Source: Pseudonocardia kujensis (GTDB lineage Bacteria; Actinomycetota; Actinomycetes; Mycobacteriales; Pseudonocardiaceae). From it: a stretch of 52,086 nucleotides of DNA. The translations under genes and the position numbers were made by a program. The stretch spans positions 1 through 52,086 of the forward strand of contig NZ_JAJSOK010000055.1 in the NCBI RefSeq assembly GCF_021283305.1, read 5' to 3'. Below, piece by piece: positions 34,204 through 43,045 of this stretch (within the stretch, counting starts at the first letter, position 1; every line of letters begins with the position of its first letter). The notes beneath the pieces were generated by a model, which ran no database searches, was not told the DNA's origin, and saw only the letters and a list, made by a program, of their open reading frames with translations.

Positions 34204-36507
34204 TTACCGGCCTGGGCTGTGTCGGAGGAGCTTGTCAGGAGTGATCGGCGGGTCGCGCACTCGAACTCCGATTGCGTTGTAGACGGCGTTGGCGACTGCG
34301 GCTGCGGTTCCAGTGATGCCGATCTCGCCGACGCCGTGAGCGCCCAGCGGGGTGTGTGGGTCGGGGATATCGGTCCACATCACCTCGATGTCCGGGACGT
34401 CGGCGTGAGCCGGGACGTGATAATCGGCAAGACTTGGATTCATGATCCGGCCGGATCGGCCATCGACCTGGGTCTCCTCCATCAGCGCGAGCCCGAGGCC
34501 CATGACGATGCCGCCGCGCAGCTGGCTTGCGGCTGTCCTGGCGTTGATGATGCGCCCACAGTCGAACGACCCGAGGAATCTACTCACCCGGATCTCGCCG
34601 GTGATCACACTGACCCGGACCTCGCAGAACTGCGCTCCGTAGGAGTGCATGGACCACTCGAGCTGCTCCATACCCTCCGGCGCAGTGGCCTCGGCGCTGA
34701 TGGTGTCCACGCCGGCGGCGGCCAGAATGGCCGTGTAGCTCTCGCTTCGGGAGGGATCGTCGAGCCTCCCCAGCCCTCCGGGGATGGTGCCGACCTCGTC
34801 GGGATGGAGCCCGGCCAATGGCGAGTCGCAGTTGATGAGCTTGAGCAGCTCGCCGACCAGCTCGCGGTGGGCCGCGGTGATGGCACCCCCGATGGCCGCG
34901 GTCTGCTGGGAGCCACCTGCCAGGACGACGCCGGGCAGTGAGGAGTCGCCGAGGACGAAGATGATCTTTTCGACCGGCAGGCCGAGTCGTTCCGCCGCGA
35001 CCTGGGACTGGACGGTGCCGGTGCCCATGCCCATCTCGTGCGCGGCTACTTCAACTGTCGCGTCACCGTTGCGGTTGATCGTGATCCGGGCGGCGCCGCC
35101 GGGGAAGCGGTTGTACGGGTAGGTCGCGGTTGCGCAGCCGAGCCCGATCAGCCACTCGCCGTCCCGCCGGGCGCGGGGCCGGGGCGAGCGGGCCTCCCAG
35201 CCGAAGCGCTCGGCGCCGGCGCGGTACGCCTCGATCAGGTGCCGGGCGGAGAAGGGCTTGCCCGAGCTGGGATCGACAGCGGGCTCGTTGCACAGCCGCA
35301 GCTCGATCGGATCGACTCCCATGCGGTCGGCGAGTTCGTCGACCGCGCTTTCGAGCGCGAAGGTGCCTACTGCCTCGCCGGGTGCGCGCATGAAGGTGTT
35401 GGCGAGCATGTCGAGGTCGGCCCGCTTCACCTCGAAGGTCGCGTTCCGGGTGGCGTAGAGGCAGCGGGCGGGCTTGATGAACGGCTCCGGGACGTTGTTG
35501 TGGCGGCTGGTGGCGACGACGCCGGTGTGCACGAGCGAGGTGAAGGTGCCGTCGTCCTCGGCGCCGATGGCCACCCGCTGCTCGGTCGAGGTCCGGCCGC
35601 CGACGACTCGGTAGACGCCCTCACGGGAGAGCACGACGCGCACCGGGCGCCCGGACAGGCGGGCCGCTGCAGCGGCGAGGATCTGGTGCTGCCAGAGCAT
35701 TTTCCCGCCGAAGCCACCTCCCACGTAGGGCGCCGAGATGTGAACCTGGTCCTGCCGGATCCCGAAGACCTGGGCGAGCGACCAGGCCAGATGCGTGACT
35801 GCCTGCGGGCAGTCGTGCACGGTGAGCTCGTCGCCGTCCCAGGCCAGTGTGACGGCGTGCGGCTCGATCGCGTTGTGGTGGTGTCGCGGGGTGGTGTAGA
35901 CGGCGTCGACGGTGTGCGGGGACTCCGCGAGCGCGGTCCACGGATCACCGATCGTCTGGCGCAGGGGGTCTCCCTGGTAGAGCGCCGGGGGGCGGGCGTC
36001 GGCTCGAGCCTGGTCGAACCGCGTGATCGCCGGCTCCGGTTGGTACGTCGCGTCGATCAGGGACGCTGCGTGGTCGGCCTGCTCCTGGCTCTCGGCGAGG
36101 ACGATCGCGATGGGCTGGCCGTTCCAGCGGATCCGGTCGTCCTGCATGACCGGGAGCTCGTCCGCAGCAGCAGCCCTTTCCGCAGTTCCCAGCTCCACGG
36201 TCGAGTGCAGCCGTGGGGCGTTGTGATGGGTCATGACGAGGGCGACGCCGGCCGCGCGCTCGGCGCTGCTCGTGTCCATCGCGACAATGCGGCCCCGGGG
36301 GATGGTGCTGAACGCCAGGGCACCGTAGAGCATGCCGTCGAGGCGCACCTCCGAGGCGTAGCGGGCCTCGCCTGTCACCTTCGCCGGGCCGTCACGCCGC
36401 GCGAGGGGCGCGCCGATCAGGCCTTGCCGGGCAGCCAGCGGATCCGGTCCGGCGTCGATCGCCCAGCTGCTGGGGCCGAGCGGCAAGGGGGCCTGCTCGA
36501 GGCTCAC
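34204..36507 (-). CDS. Molybdenum hydroxylase large subunit (PaoC-like aldehyde oxidoreductase)
   Basis: A 767-residue molybdopterin-cytosine-dinucleotide subunit. Family motifs: the N-terminal ab-hammerhead domain (KVTGEARYASEVRLDG), PYVGGGFGGKMLWQHQ, GGSQQTAAIGGA, and the catalytic Glu728 in GVGEIGITGTAAAVANAV. The last motif resembles E. coli PaoC more than xanthine dehydrogenase. The family oxidises aromatic and other aldehydes to acids with water as oxygen donor, or hydroxylates N-heterocycles. It starts at GTG 36507, overlapping the FAD-subunit stop, and is last in a five-gene operon. No MocA-like cofactor gene is in the window. Confidence 0.92.
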   Translation of the reverse strand: MSLEQAPLPLGPSSWAIDAGPDPLAARQGLIGAPLARRDGPAKVTGEARYASEVRLDGMLYGALAFSTIPRGRIVAMDTSSAERAAGVALVMTHHNAPRLHSTVELGTAERAAAADELPVMQDDRIRWNGQPIAIVLAESQEQADHAASLIDATYQPEPAITRFDQARADARPPALYQGDPLRQTIGDPWTALAESPHTVDAVYTTPRHHHNAIEPHAVTLAWDGDELTVHDCPQAVTHLAWSLAQVFGIRQDQVHISAPYVGGGFGGKMLWQHQILAAAAARLSGRPVRVVLSREGVYRVVGGRTSTEQRVAIGAEDDGTFTSLVHTGVVATSRHNNVPEPFIKPARCLYATRNATFEVKRADLDMLANTFMRAPGEAVGTFALESAVDELADRMGVDPIELRLCNEPAVDPSSGKPFSARHLIEAYRAGAERFGWEARSPRPRARRDGEWLIGLGCATATYPYNRFPGGAARITINRNGDATVEVAAHEMGMGTGTVQSQVAAERLGLPVEKIIFVLGDSSLPGVVLAGGSQQTAAIGGAITAAHRELVGELLKLINCDSPLAGLHPDEVGTIPGGLGRLDDPSRSESYTAILAAAGVDTISAEATAPEGMEQLEWSMHSYGAQFCEVRVSVITGEIRVSRFLGSFDCGRIINARTAASQLRGGIVMGLGLALMEETQVDGRSGRIMNPSLADYHVPAHADVPDIEVMWTDIPDPHTPLGAHGVGEIGITGTAAAVANAVYNAIGVRVRDPPITPDKLLRHSPGR

Positions 36508-37490
36508 GCTTCCTCCCTCGTGAGCTCGTTGAGGACCCCGATGACGGTCCGGACGGCGAGCTCGACCTTGAAACCGTTGTGTGCGCGGGGGACCGCGGCT
36601 GCCAGCTCGGCTTGCGCGGCACGTCGGAAGGCCGGCTCTCCAACGGCCTGGCCCCGCAGCGTCTCCTCAGCGTGCCGAGCACGCCAGGGAGTGGTGCCCA
36701 CACCGCCCAGGGCGAGGCGGACGTCTTGGACGATCCCGGCCTCGACCTCGACGGCTGCCGCGACCGAGACGAGGGCGAAGGCGTAGCTTGCCCGGTCGCG
36801 GACCTTGCGGTACGTGGAGCGGGCGGCCAGCGGTAGGCGCGGTAGCTCGACCCCCGTGACGAGCTCACCGGGTCGCAGAACGGTCTCGATGTCCGGCCGG
36901 TCCCCGGGAACGCGATGCAGGGCTGTGAGGGGCAAGCTCCGCTCGCCGTCCTCGTGCGCAAGATGCACGACGGCGTCGAGAGCGGCGAGCGCCACGCACA
37001 TGTCGGACGGATGGGTGGCGATGCAGGAGCTCGAGGTGCCGAGCACGGCGTGCCCTCGGTTCAGCCCCTCGATTGCGTCGCAGCCCTGACCCGGGCTGCG
37101 TCGGTTGCAGCGCGAGCCTTCGACGTCGTAGAAGTAGGCGCATCGGGTGCGCTGTAGCAGGTTGCCGCCGACGGTGGCCATGTTGCGGATCTGTGCCGAC
37201 GCGCCGGCCAGGATCGCCCGGGCCAGGGCGGGATACCGCTGCCGGACCGCTGGGTGTTCGGCCACCAAGGAGTTGCGGGCTGCTGCGCCGATGCGCAAGC
37301 CGCCGGTCTCGGTCCCCTCAATCGTCGATGCCAGCCTCGTGACGTCGACGAGCGCCGCGGGCTGCGCAACGGTCTCCCGCATCAGATCGACGAGGTTGGT
37401 TCCGCCGCCGAGGTAAAGGGCGTCCCGTCTCGTCCCGTATCGGACGGCGTCCGCGACGTCCTCGGCGCGGGCGTAGTCGAACCGCCTCAC
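36504..37490 (-). CDS. Molybdenum hydroxylase FAD-binding subunit (PaoB-like, with extra Fe-S cysteines)
   Basis: A 328-residue medium subunit that passes electrons through FAD. FAD motifs: YLGGGTNLVDLM at 26-37 and NMATVGGNLLQRTR at 103-116. The segment after it has Cys117, Cys128, Cys137 and Cys156, the insertion that binds a 4Fe-4S cluster in PaoB and 4-hydroxybenzoyl-CoA reductase. This places the complex in that branch and not with simple CoxM subunits. The GTG at 37490 overlaps the small-subunit stop (GTGA). An upstream extension in the same frame is low-quality and was dropped. Confidence 0.9.
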   Translation of the reverse strand: MRRFDYARAEDVADAVRYGTRRDALYLGGGTNLVDLMRETVAQPAALVDVTRLASTIEGTETGGLRIGAAARNSLVAEHPAVRQRYPALARAILAGASAQIRNMATVGGNLLQRTRCAYFYDVEGSRCNRRSPGQGCDAIEGLNRGHAVLGTSSSCIATHPSDMCVALAALDAVVHLAHEDGERSLPLTALHRVPGDRPDIETVLRPGELVTGVELPRLPLAARSTYRKVRDRASYAFALVSVAAAVEVEAGIVQDVRLALGGVGTTPWRARHAEETLRGQAVGEPAFRRAAQAELAAAVPRAHNGFKVELAVRTVIGVLNELTREEA

Positions 37491-38002
37491 GGCCCGGCCC
37501 CGCACGCAGCTTGGATGGCGGCGATGATGCCGTTGTGTGCGCCGCACCGGCACAGGTTGCCGCTCATCCGTTCCCGAATCTCGGCTGCGGACGCCTCGAC
37601 TGTCCCGGTCAGGTCGGCGGTGACGTGGCTGGGGGCGCCTCGCTCGATCTCGGTCGCCATTCCGATCGCTGAGCAGATTTGGCCGGGCGTGCAGTAGCCG
37701 CACTGGAAGCCGTCATGGTCGACGAACGCGCGTTGCACCGGGCCCATCTGGCCGTCCTCGGCCAGGCCCTCGATCGTGAGGACGGAACGACCGGAGTACT
37801 GGACGGCGAGGGCGAGGCAGGACAGTATTCGGGCTCCGTCCACTAGGACGGTGCACGCACCGCAGGCGCCCTGGGCGCAGCCCTTCTTGGTCCCGGTGAG
37901 CCCGAGGTGCTCGCGAAGCAGGTCCAGCAACGACACCCGGGGGTCCTCGGGCAGCCGGACCGGCCGGCCGTTCACGACCATCGGCTCGGCAGCGTCAGTC
38001 AC
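37487..38002 (-). CDS. Molybdenum hydroxylase 2Fe-2S subunit (PaoA-like)
   Basis: A 171-residue small subunit carrying two 2Fe-2S clusters. Plant-type cluster ligands are Cys42, 47, 50 and 62 (KKGCAQGACGACTVL, ILSCLA). The second cluster has Cys101, 104, 151 and 153 (CGYCTPGQI, NLCRCGAHNG). E. coli PaoA has a Tat signal and works in the periplasm; here none is visible, so a cytoplasmic complex is likely. GTG 38002 overlaps the preceding VOC gene by eight bases. The order small-FAD-large is the usual one for the family. Confidence 0.92.
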   Translation of the reverse strand: MTDAAEPMVVNGRPVRLPEDPRVSLLDLLREHLGLTGTKKGCAQGACGACTVLVDGARILSCLALAVQYSGRSVLTIEGLAEDGQMGPVQRAFVDHDGFQCGYCTPGQICSAIGMATEIERGAPSHVTADLTGTVEASAAEIRERMSGNLCRCGAHNGIIAAIQAACGAGP

Positions 38003-38570
38003 GCGTGACACCGGGCGGGGGCCCGACGCGAAGGGGGTTCTCGCCCTGCCAACCGCGGGCGGCGCGCTCGACCCCCTCGAAGAAGCCGTTGAGGAAGTCC
38101 GACGACTGGTGGATTTCGATCGAGTGCTCGGCGGTCGGCACCGAGTGGAACCGGGCGAGGATCGGGCCGCTGCCATGGACCATATACAGGGGCATTCCGG
38201 CGGCCTCCAGCTCGGCGCTGGCTGCGGCGCCGTCTTCGGCGATGTAGGACACGTGGTTCATGGGGACCTCGAGGCGCCGGCGCAGCCCCTCGGGTTCAAC
38301 GCGGTGCAACTGCTGCAGCTCAACTGCGATGTCGCCCCACTGCCCGAAGGCACCGGAGTGTTCGAAGATCGCAGGCTCGCCCTCGTACTCCATGAAGTCG
38401 AACTCGACGTTCTCGAGTAGGAAGAAGGGGCCGGCGTGCATAGCACGCGCCCAGAAGTCGACGGCGGCTCGCAGGTCGGGCACTCGGAAGCAGACGTGGC
38501 TGAGTGGAAGGCCGAGTGGGCCCTGGGCGATCGCGCCGAGCTCGGCGGAGGTCGTCTGGTCGCTGGTCAT
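37995..38570 (-). CDS. VOC (glyoxalase/bleomycin-resistance) family protein
   Basis: A 191-residue protein with two vicinal-oxygen-chelate half-domains. The first begins LSHVCFRVPDLRAAVDFWAR (metal His candidate), the second PMNHVSYIAEDGAAASAELE, with a possible Glu ligand in HSIEIHQSS. ATG 38570 has AAGGAG ten bases upstream and overlaps the FAH-gene stop (ATGA). The fold is used for isomerases, lyases and extradiol dioxygenases, so the reaction cannot be named. Its place between an FAH-type hydrolase and an aldehyde oxidoreductase suggests an isomerase or hydrolase step on a pathway intermediate. Confidence 0.78.
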   Translation of the reverse strand: MTSDQTTSAELGAIAQGPLGLPLSHVCFRVPDLRAAVDFWARAMHAGPFFLLENVEFDFMEYEGEPAIFEHSGAFGQWGDIAVELQQLHRVEPEGLRRRLEVPMNHVSYIAEDGAAASAELEAAGMPLYMVHGSGPILARFHSVPTAEHSIEIHQSSDFLNGFFEGVERAARGWQGENPLRVGPPPGVTRD

Positions 38571-39556
38571 CGATGCTCCTTCGCGTACTTGTGCTGGCCG
38601 GGGAGGTTGGGATCGGCGACGCAACGGTTTCGCATCACCCCAAGTCCGGTGATCCGCCCCTCGACGACGTCTCCTGGGCGAAGCCAGCGGTCGCCGTGGT
38701 GGCCGGCGTTGCCGCCGGGCGAGCCGGTGAGGACGACATCGCCGGGCCGCAGCTCAGTGATGGTCGACAGATAGGCCACGAGCTCCTCAACGCCGTAGAT
38801 GATGTCCCGGACGTACTCGTCCTGCATGACCTCGTCGTTGACCGTGAGGGTCAGCCGCAGCGCCCGGTAGTCCTCCACGAACTCCCGTGGGACCAGATAC
38901 GGCCCGGTGGGGAAGAACCCCGGGCGGCCCTTCGACACCAGGAAATCCGTCATCGGCAGGTGCGGGCGGACCAAGACATCGCGGGTGCTGACGTCATTGC
39001 TCATGGTGTAGCCGGCGACATAGTCCATCGCCTCAGCGGCGCTGACGTTGCGCGCCGGCCGCCCGATGGCGAGCGCCAACTCCAGCTCCCAGTCGTGCTG
39101 ATAACCCGGCCCCCACAGCACGATGTCATCGCGCGCACCCGAGACGGTGCTGGGCGGCATCGCGAAGACAAACGGCGTTCCGGAGAGTCGGCGGCGTTCG
39201 ACGAGTTCGCTCGCGGTCGCGCGCAGCTCGGCCTGCGAGCGTCGCTCGCCGGGGTCATTGCGTGCCATGCTGAAGGCGATCTCGGCGAGATGCTTGCGGT
39301 AGTTCGCGCCGGCGCAGAACAGCTGACCCACGGGCTGTATCGGCGGGAGGGGACGCAGCGACGCGGCCGGGACGCCCCCGGTGAGCGAGCGGGCAAGCTC
39401 GTGCAGCCGTGTCAAGGTCGATCCCCAGTCGGCGAGCATCGTCGCAGTAGTCGACGCACGACCGAACTCGTCCCGCAGATCGTGGACACGGCCGTCGCGG
39501 ACGAGGCCGGGGAACGTGTCGCCATCCTCTGCCGCGAACGTGCCGAGCGCAAACAC
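38567..39556 (-). CDS. Fumarylacetoacetate hydrolase family protein
   Basis: A 329-residue FAH-fold enzyme; members hydrolyse C-C bonds of ring-cleavage products or decarboxylate/hydrate oxo-acids (HpcE/MhpD-like). Metal and catalytic motifs: ELELALAIGRPARNVSAAEA (the ExE pair), GYTMSNDVSTRD, DFLVSKG and VVLTGSPGGN. The GTG start at 39556 is proposed because GGAG lies six bases upstream; the frame is open to ATG 39685, which lies in the promoter repeat and gives a low-quality N-terminus. It is first of the five-gene minus-strand operon. Together with the divergent extradiol dioxygenase it fits a meta-cleavage pathway. Confidence 0.82.
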   Translation of the reverse strand: MFALGTFAAEDGDTFPGLVRDGRVHDLRDEFGRASTTATMLADWGSTLTRLHELARSLTGGVPAASLRPLPPIQPVGQLFCAGANYRKHLAEIAFSMARNDPGERRSQAELRATASELVERRRLSGTPFVFAMPPSTVSGARDDIVLWGPGYQHDWELELALAIGRPARNVSAAEAMDYVAGYTMSNDVSTRDVLVRPHLPMTDFLVSKGRPGFFPTGPYLVPREFVEDYRALRLTLTVNDEVMQDEYVRDIIYGVEELVAYLSTITELRPGDVVLTGSPGGNAGHHGDRWLRPGDVVEGRITGLGVMRNRCVADPNLPGQHKYAKEHR

Positions 39557-39691
39557 ATCGATCTCCAACTTCTGTCGGCGGAGGTCGTCTGCACGTGCCG
39601 CTCCGCACTTGGTGTGGGGCGGAGTGGGGATCCGAGAGCCCCTGCACCCGCGCCTGGTGATCAAAGTATCCGTTGAGCAGGACATGCGTCA

Positions 39692-39789
39692 ATAGTATAG
39701 TTTGGATACTATCGCGCTCCAGGTTGCGACGAGCGGCCGCGACTGTGCGCCAAACCAGCACTCTTGCGCCCAAGACGCTGTTTGGATAC
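39692..39789. promoter_or_regulatory. Divergent promoter region with repeated operator-like motif
   Basis: The 329-base gap 39557-39885 separates the FAH operon (-) from the dioxygenase operon (+). It holds a perfect inverted repeat ATAGTAT-N7-ATACTAT at 39692-39712. It also holds a ten-base direct repeat, GTTTGGATAC, at 39700-39709 and 39780-39789, exactly 80 bases apart. The first copy lies inside the inverted repeat. GntR/FCD regulators are known to bind short near-palindromic AT-containing sites, and two are encoded nearby. The repeats are seen; the regulator is inferred. Confidence 0.5.
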
Positions 39790-39885
39790 ATTCACTGTTC
39801 GTCGCGGGTTGCCGACGGCGAACCCACACGGTTCGGACCGAAGACCCCGGTGAGGACCAGGCCTCGAAGGAGAGGAAGCCCCCGA

Positions 39886-40899
39886 ATGTCGAATCGTCTG
39901 CTTGCGCCGCTGGCTCAGGTCGAGCTGCTGACGCCTGATCTCGACGTGAGCGTGGAGTTTGCCCAGGAGATGCTCGGCCTGGACGTGGTTGAGCAGGTCG
40001 GCGAGTCGGTCTACTTACGTTGTTGGGGGGATCACTACCTGTACAGCCTGGCCTTGACCCAGGCCCCGCAGCCAGGCCTCGGCCGTGCTGCGTGGCGAGC
40101 TGAGGGTCAGGAGCAGATGGCGGAGGCAGTTCGTCGAATCGAGGCGAGTGGGCGCCCTGGGGAATGGACGGAGAGTTCACACGGGGTGGGGCGCTCGTAC
40201 CGGTTCACCGGGCCGGCGGGACATCAGCACGAGATCTTCTGGGACGTCGAGCGAGCGCGGGTGCCCGAGGCGGAGAAGTCGACCTACCCCGAGCGTCCGC
40301 AGCGGCGCCACGGCCGCGGCCTCGGAGTTCGTCTGATGGACCACCTCACGGTCACCGCCCCGGACGTGCAGGCTGCGGCGACCTGGGCCAACCAGACCAT
40401 GGGTTCACGGGTCATGGCCGCCGTCGAGCCGGCGCAGGGCGCGCCATGGGTGTTCGCCGTCACCACGAACAACGAGACCTCGCACGACTGGGGTCTCATC
40501 CAGGACTTCGACGGCCAGTCGGGCCGGATGCACCACCTGGCGTTCTGGGTCGAGTCCAGCCACGAGCTCATGCAAGGAGCGAAGTTCCTCATCGAGCACG
40601 GACATGACATCGACCAGGCGCCCGGTCAGCACGGCATTGGGGAGCAGAACTACCTCTACTTCCGCGACCCTGTCGGCCTGCGCTACGAGCTCAATGCGGG
40701 CGGCGTTCGCAACTACGTCCCGGACTGGGAGCCCGTCATCTGGACTCCGGAGCAGGGCTCGAACAACGCCTACCGCACGGAGATCGAGATGCCACCGGTG
40801 AGCCTCGTGGCCATCCCTCCGGGCGTCGCCCGCCGGGGCCAGGCCAAGGAGGCTGAGAAGGTGCTTGAGACCGCCATGGATGCCCTCGCGCGTTCCTGA
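39886..40899 (+). CDS. Extradiol ring-cleavage dioxygenase (catechol 2,3-dioxygenase-like, VOC type)
   Basis: A 337-residue type I extradiol dioxygenase: an N-terminal VOC domain without ligands (about 1-125) and a catalytic one (about 148-280). Fe(II) ligands are His153 (MDHLTVT), His217 (MHHLAFWV) and Glu268 (RYELN). His200 matches the active-site acid/base. It opens a catecholic ring next to the hydroxyls. ATG 39886 follows AAGGAGAGG; earlier in-frame codons cross the repeats. It is the first gene of an operon with a flavin hydroxylase and a cyclase-family protein. The C-terminal 60 residues are longer than in XylE-type enzymes. Confidence 0.9.
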   Translation: MSNRLLAPLAQVELLTPDLDVSVEFAQEMLGLDVVEQVGESVYLRCWGDHYLYSLALTQAPQPGLGRAAWRAEGQEQMAEAVRRIEASGRPGEWTESSHGVGRSYRFTGPAGHQHEIFWDVERARVPEAEKSTYPERPQRRHGRGLGVRLMDHLTVTAPDVQAAATWANQTMGSRVMAAVEPAQGAPWVFAVTTNNETSHDWGLIQDFDGQSGRMHHLAFWVESSHELMQGAKFLIEHGHDIDQAPGQHGIGEQNYLYFRDPVGLRYELNAGGVRNYVPDWEPVIWTPEQGSNNAYRTEIEMPPVSLVAIPPGVARRGQAKEAEKVLETAMDALARS

Positions 40900-40903
40900 G
40901 ATC

Positions 40904-40934
40904 GTCGGGCCCGCCGCTCCCCGGCGGGCCCGAC
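40904..40934 (+). terminator. Intercistronic hairpin
   Basis: GTCGGGCCCGCC at 40904-40915 and GGCGGGCCCGAC at 40923-40934 form a perfect 12-pair stem with a seven-base loop right after the dioxygenase stop. It lies 19 bases before the next GTG, just ahead of that gene's GGGAGG ribosome site. It may lower expression of the downstream genes or protect the upstream message. Confidence 0.5.
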
Positions 40935-40953
40935 CCACGAGAGGGAGGTTCCC

Positions 40954-42117
40954 GTGAGCACAGCGACGGACGTGACGGTCGACGAGCTCATCGAGCGCGC
41001 GGAGAAGCTCGTACCGGCGATTGCCGAGCGAGCCCTGCGGACGGAGGACGAGCGGCGTATCCCGCAGGAGACACTGGATGAGATTCGGGCCGCGGGGCTG
41101 CACAAGGTGCTCTACCCGCGGCCGTGGGGCTACGGCATGGACTGGGACGCCTTCTTCGAGATCTCCTGGCGACTGTCCTCGGCATGTGGCTCGACTGGTT
41201 GGGTCTACTCGGTTGCGGCCTCCCAGAGCTGGCAGCTCGGGCTCGCGCCTGAGGCCGCACAGGAGGAGTTCTTCGGCTCGGGCGATGTTCTGTCCTGCTC
41301 GGCGTTCAACCCGCGCGGAGCGCAGGTCGAGGCCGTAGAAGGCGGTTGGCGGCTGGCGGGGCGATGGAAATACTCCAGTGGCTGCCTGCACGCCGACTGG
41401 GCGCTGCTCGGCGCGCGGGTGCCGGAATTCCCGGCCCCTGTGCTGCTGCTGGTCCCGCGCAACGACTTCGCCATCGACGACACATGGCATGTCTCGGGCC
41501 TGGTGGGGACCGGGAGCAACGACGTCGTCATCGACGACCCGGTCTTCGTGCCTGCGCATCGCTACATCCCGCACAGCGGCCCGAATCCGGCCGCCGCAGC
41601 GGCACAGGGTCTTGGATCATACGCAGTGCCCCCGGCCTCGCTGACCCCGTGGTCGCTGATCGGCCCGGTGATCGGAATGGCCCAGGGCGCCCTGACCGCC
41701 TACGAGCAGGCCACGCGTGGGCGGGTCGCGGCCTTCAGCGGGCAGCAGGTGGCACAGATGGTCGGACCTCAGCTGCGGGTCAGCGAGGCTGCGGCAGCCT
41801 TGGACGCGGCTCGCGCCCTGGCGCGTCGCGATATCCGAGAGGTCATCGATCGGGGCAGCCGGGCAGAGGTGCTCAGCGACGAGGATCGGGTTCGACTGCG
41901 CCGTGACCACGCCTACGCCGCCAACCTCGCTTACGACGCCACGATGATGATCGCTCGGGCCGGCGGGGCCGGCTCGCTGTTCCGCACCAACCCCATCCAG
42001 CGGTTCATGCGCGACGTGCACGCCGGCTCGATGCAGCTCGTCGCAAACTGGGACGAGCAGGCAGAATCCTATGGGCGGGTCCGGATGGGGCTCGAGCCGA
42101 ACGGGCAGATGTGGTGA
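40954..42117 (+). CDS. Flavin-dependent monooxygenase, acyl-CoA dehydrogenase fold (HsaA/HpaB-C2-like)
   Basis: A 387-residue group D flavin monooxygenase. Its sequence starts with the helical N-domain (RIPQETLDEIRAAGLHKVLY). The family motif ACGSTGWVYSVAASQSWQLG follows at about 76-95. Next comes the beta-domain with GGWRLAGRWKYSSGCLHADW, and the C-domain TNPIQRFMRDVHAGSMQLVA. Relatives (HsaA, HpaB of Acinetobacter type, DszC) hydroxylate phenols using FMNH2/FADH2 from a separate reductase. It would add the second hydroxyl needed by the extradiol dioxygenase just upstream. Start GTG 40954 with GGGAGG. No reductase is encoded in this operon. Confidence 0.85.
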   Translation: MSTATDVTVDELIERAEKLVPAIAERALRTEDERRIPQETLDEIRAAGLHKVLYPRPWGYGMDWDAFFEISWRLSSACGSTGWVYSVAASQSWQLGLAPEAAQEEFFGSGDVLSCSAFNPRGAQVEAVEGGWRLAGRWKYSSGCLHADWALLGARVPEFPAPVLLLVPRNDFAIDDTWHVSGLVGTGSNDVVIDDPVFVPAHRYIPHSGPNPAAAAAQGLGSYAVPPASLTPWSLIGPVIGMAQGALTAYEQATRGRVAAFSGQQVAQMVGPQLRVSEAAAALDAARALARRDIREVIDRGSRAEVLSDEDRVRLRRDHAYAANLAYDATMMIARAGGAGSLFRTNPIQRFMRDVHAGSMQLVANWDEQAESYGRVRMGLEPNGQMW

Positions 42118-42157
42118 CAGGCACGACATTCCAGCGGAAGCGGATGAGCAGCCACTG

Positions 42158-42937
42158 ATGAAGATCCTCGATCTCTCAGTGCCGCTGGCCAACGACGTCC
42201 CTGCGGACCCGCCCTTCCAGAAGGTGTCCATCGAGTACACCGGGCACGACGAGGGCGCGTTCGAGCTTGCCGCGGCGTTCCCCGGCCTGGAACCGACACA
42301 GCTACCGGACGGGAAGGGCTGGGCAGTCGAGCGAGTACACATCTCCACTCATAACGGCACCCACATGGACGCGCCGTGGCACTACCACCCCACCATGGAC
42401 GGCGGTCAACGCGCGATCACCATCGACGAGGTGCCGCTGGATTGGTGCATGCGCCCGGGCGTTCGGCTCGACTTCCGGGACTTACCGGACGGCTACGTTG
42501 TGACCCCGGAGGATGTTGACCGGGAACTGGCGCGGATCGACCACCATCTGCAGCCGCTGGACATCGTCGTCTGCGCGACCGGCGCCGGTGCCCGCTACGG
42601 CCACGAGGACTACATCCACAGCGGGTGCGGGTGCGGGTTCGGGCGCGACGCGACCCTGCACCTACTCGAGCAGGGGGTCCGGATCGTCGGGACCGACGGC
42701 TGGAGCTGGGATGCCCCGTTCAGCGCCACGCTCCAGCGGTTCGTGCGCGACGGCGACCCGTCGGTCGTCTGGGAAGGCCACAAGGCAGGCCGGGAACGAG
42801 GCTACTGCCAGCTAGAGAAGCTGCACCGCCTGGAACAACTCCCGGACAGCGGCTTCACCGTGGTCTGCTTTCCGGTCTCCATACAAGCGGCCTCGGCCGG
42901 CTGGACCCGTGCCGTCGCGCTCCTCGAGGACGACTAG
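42158..42937 (+). CDS. Cyclase family protein (kynurenine formamidase-like metal hydrolase)
   Basis: A 259-residue protein of the cyclase/KynB fold. The signature HxGTHxDAPWH appears as STHNGTHMDAPWHY at about 63-76, with metal-binding His and Asp residues. Later motifs include GVRLDFRDL and VGTDGWSWDAPF. The family contains arylformamidases and isatin hydrolases that open amide or lactam bonds, and many uncharacterised members. It ends the dioxygenase operon 40 bases after the monooxygenase; its ribosome site is weak. In this pathway it could hydrolyse an amide or lactone intermediate. Confidence 0.84.
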   Translation: MKILDLSVPLANDVPADPPFQKVSIEYTGHDEGAFELAAAFPGLEPTQLPDGKGWAVERVHISTHNGTHMDAPWHYHPTMDGGQRAITIDEVPLDWCMRPGVRLDFRDLPDGYVVTPEDVDRELARIDHHLQPLDIVVCATGAGARYGHEDYIHSGCGCGFGRDATLHLLEQGVRIVGTDGWSWDAPFSATLQRFVRDGDPSVVWEGHKAGRERGYCQLEKLHRLEQLPDSGFTVVCFPVSIQAASAGWTRAVALLEDD

Positions 42938-42981
42938 GGCCTACCCAGCGCGACCGGCGGTGCCGCCAAACGTTCCTTCTT

Positions 42982-43045
42982 CCGGCCCCCACCACCAGTG
43001 ATCGTCCCGAGCGCCACCCCGGACGGTGCACGTGGTGGGGGCCGG
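42982..43045. terminator. Large inverted repeat between convergent operons
   Basis: CCGGCCCCCACCAC at 42982-42995 is the exact reverse complement of 43032-43045, leaving a 36-base loop. It lies in the 302-base gap between the cyclase (+) and GntR (-) genes, whose transcripts converge, so it can act as a terminator in both directions. The rest of this gap shows no gene. Confidence 0.5.

Noticed and set aside
39557..39685. Upstream ATG for the FAH-family gene
   Set aside because: The added residues are Arg/Thr-rich, not family-like, and overlap the divergent promoter region; GTG 39556 with GGAG is preferred, though not proven.
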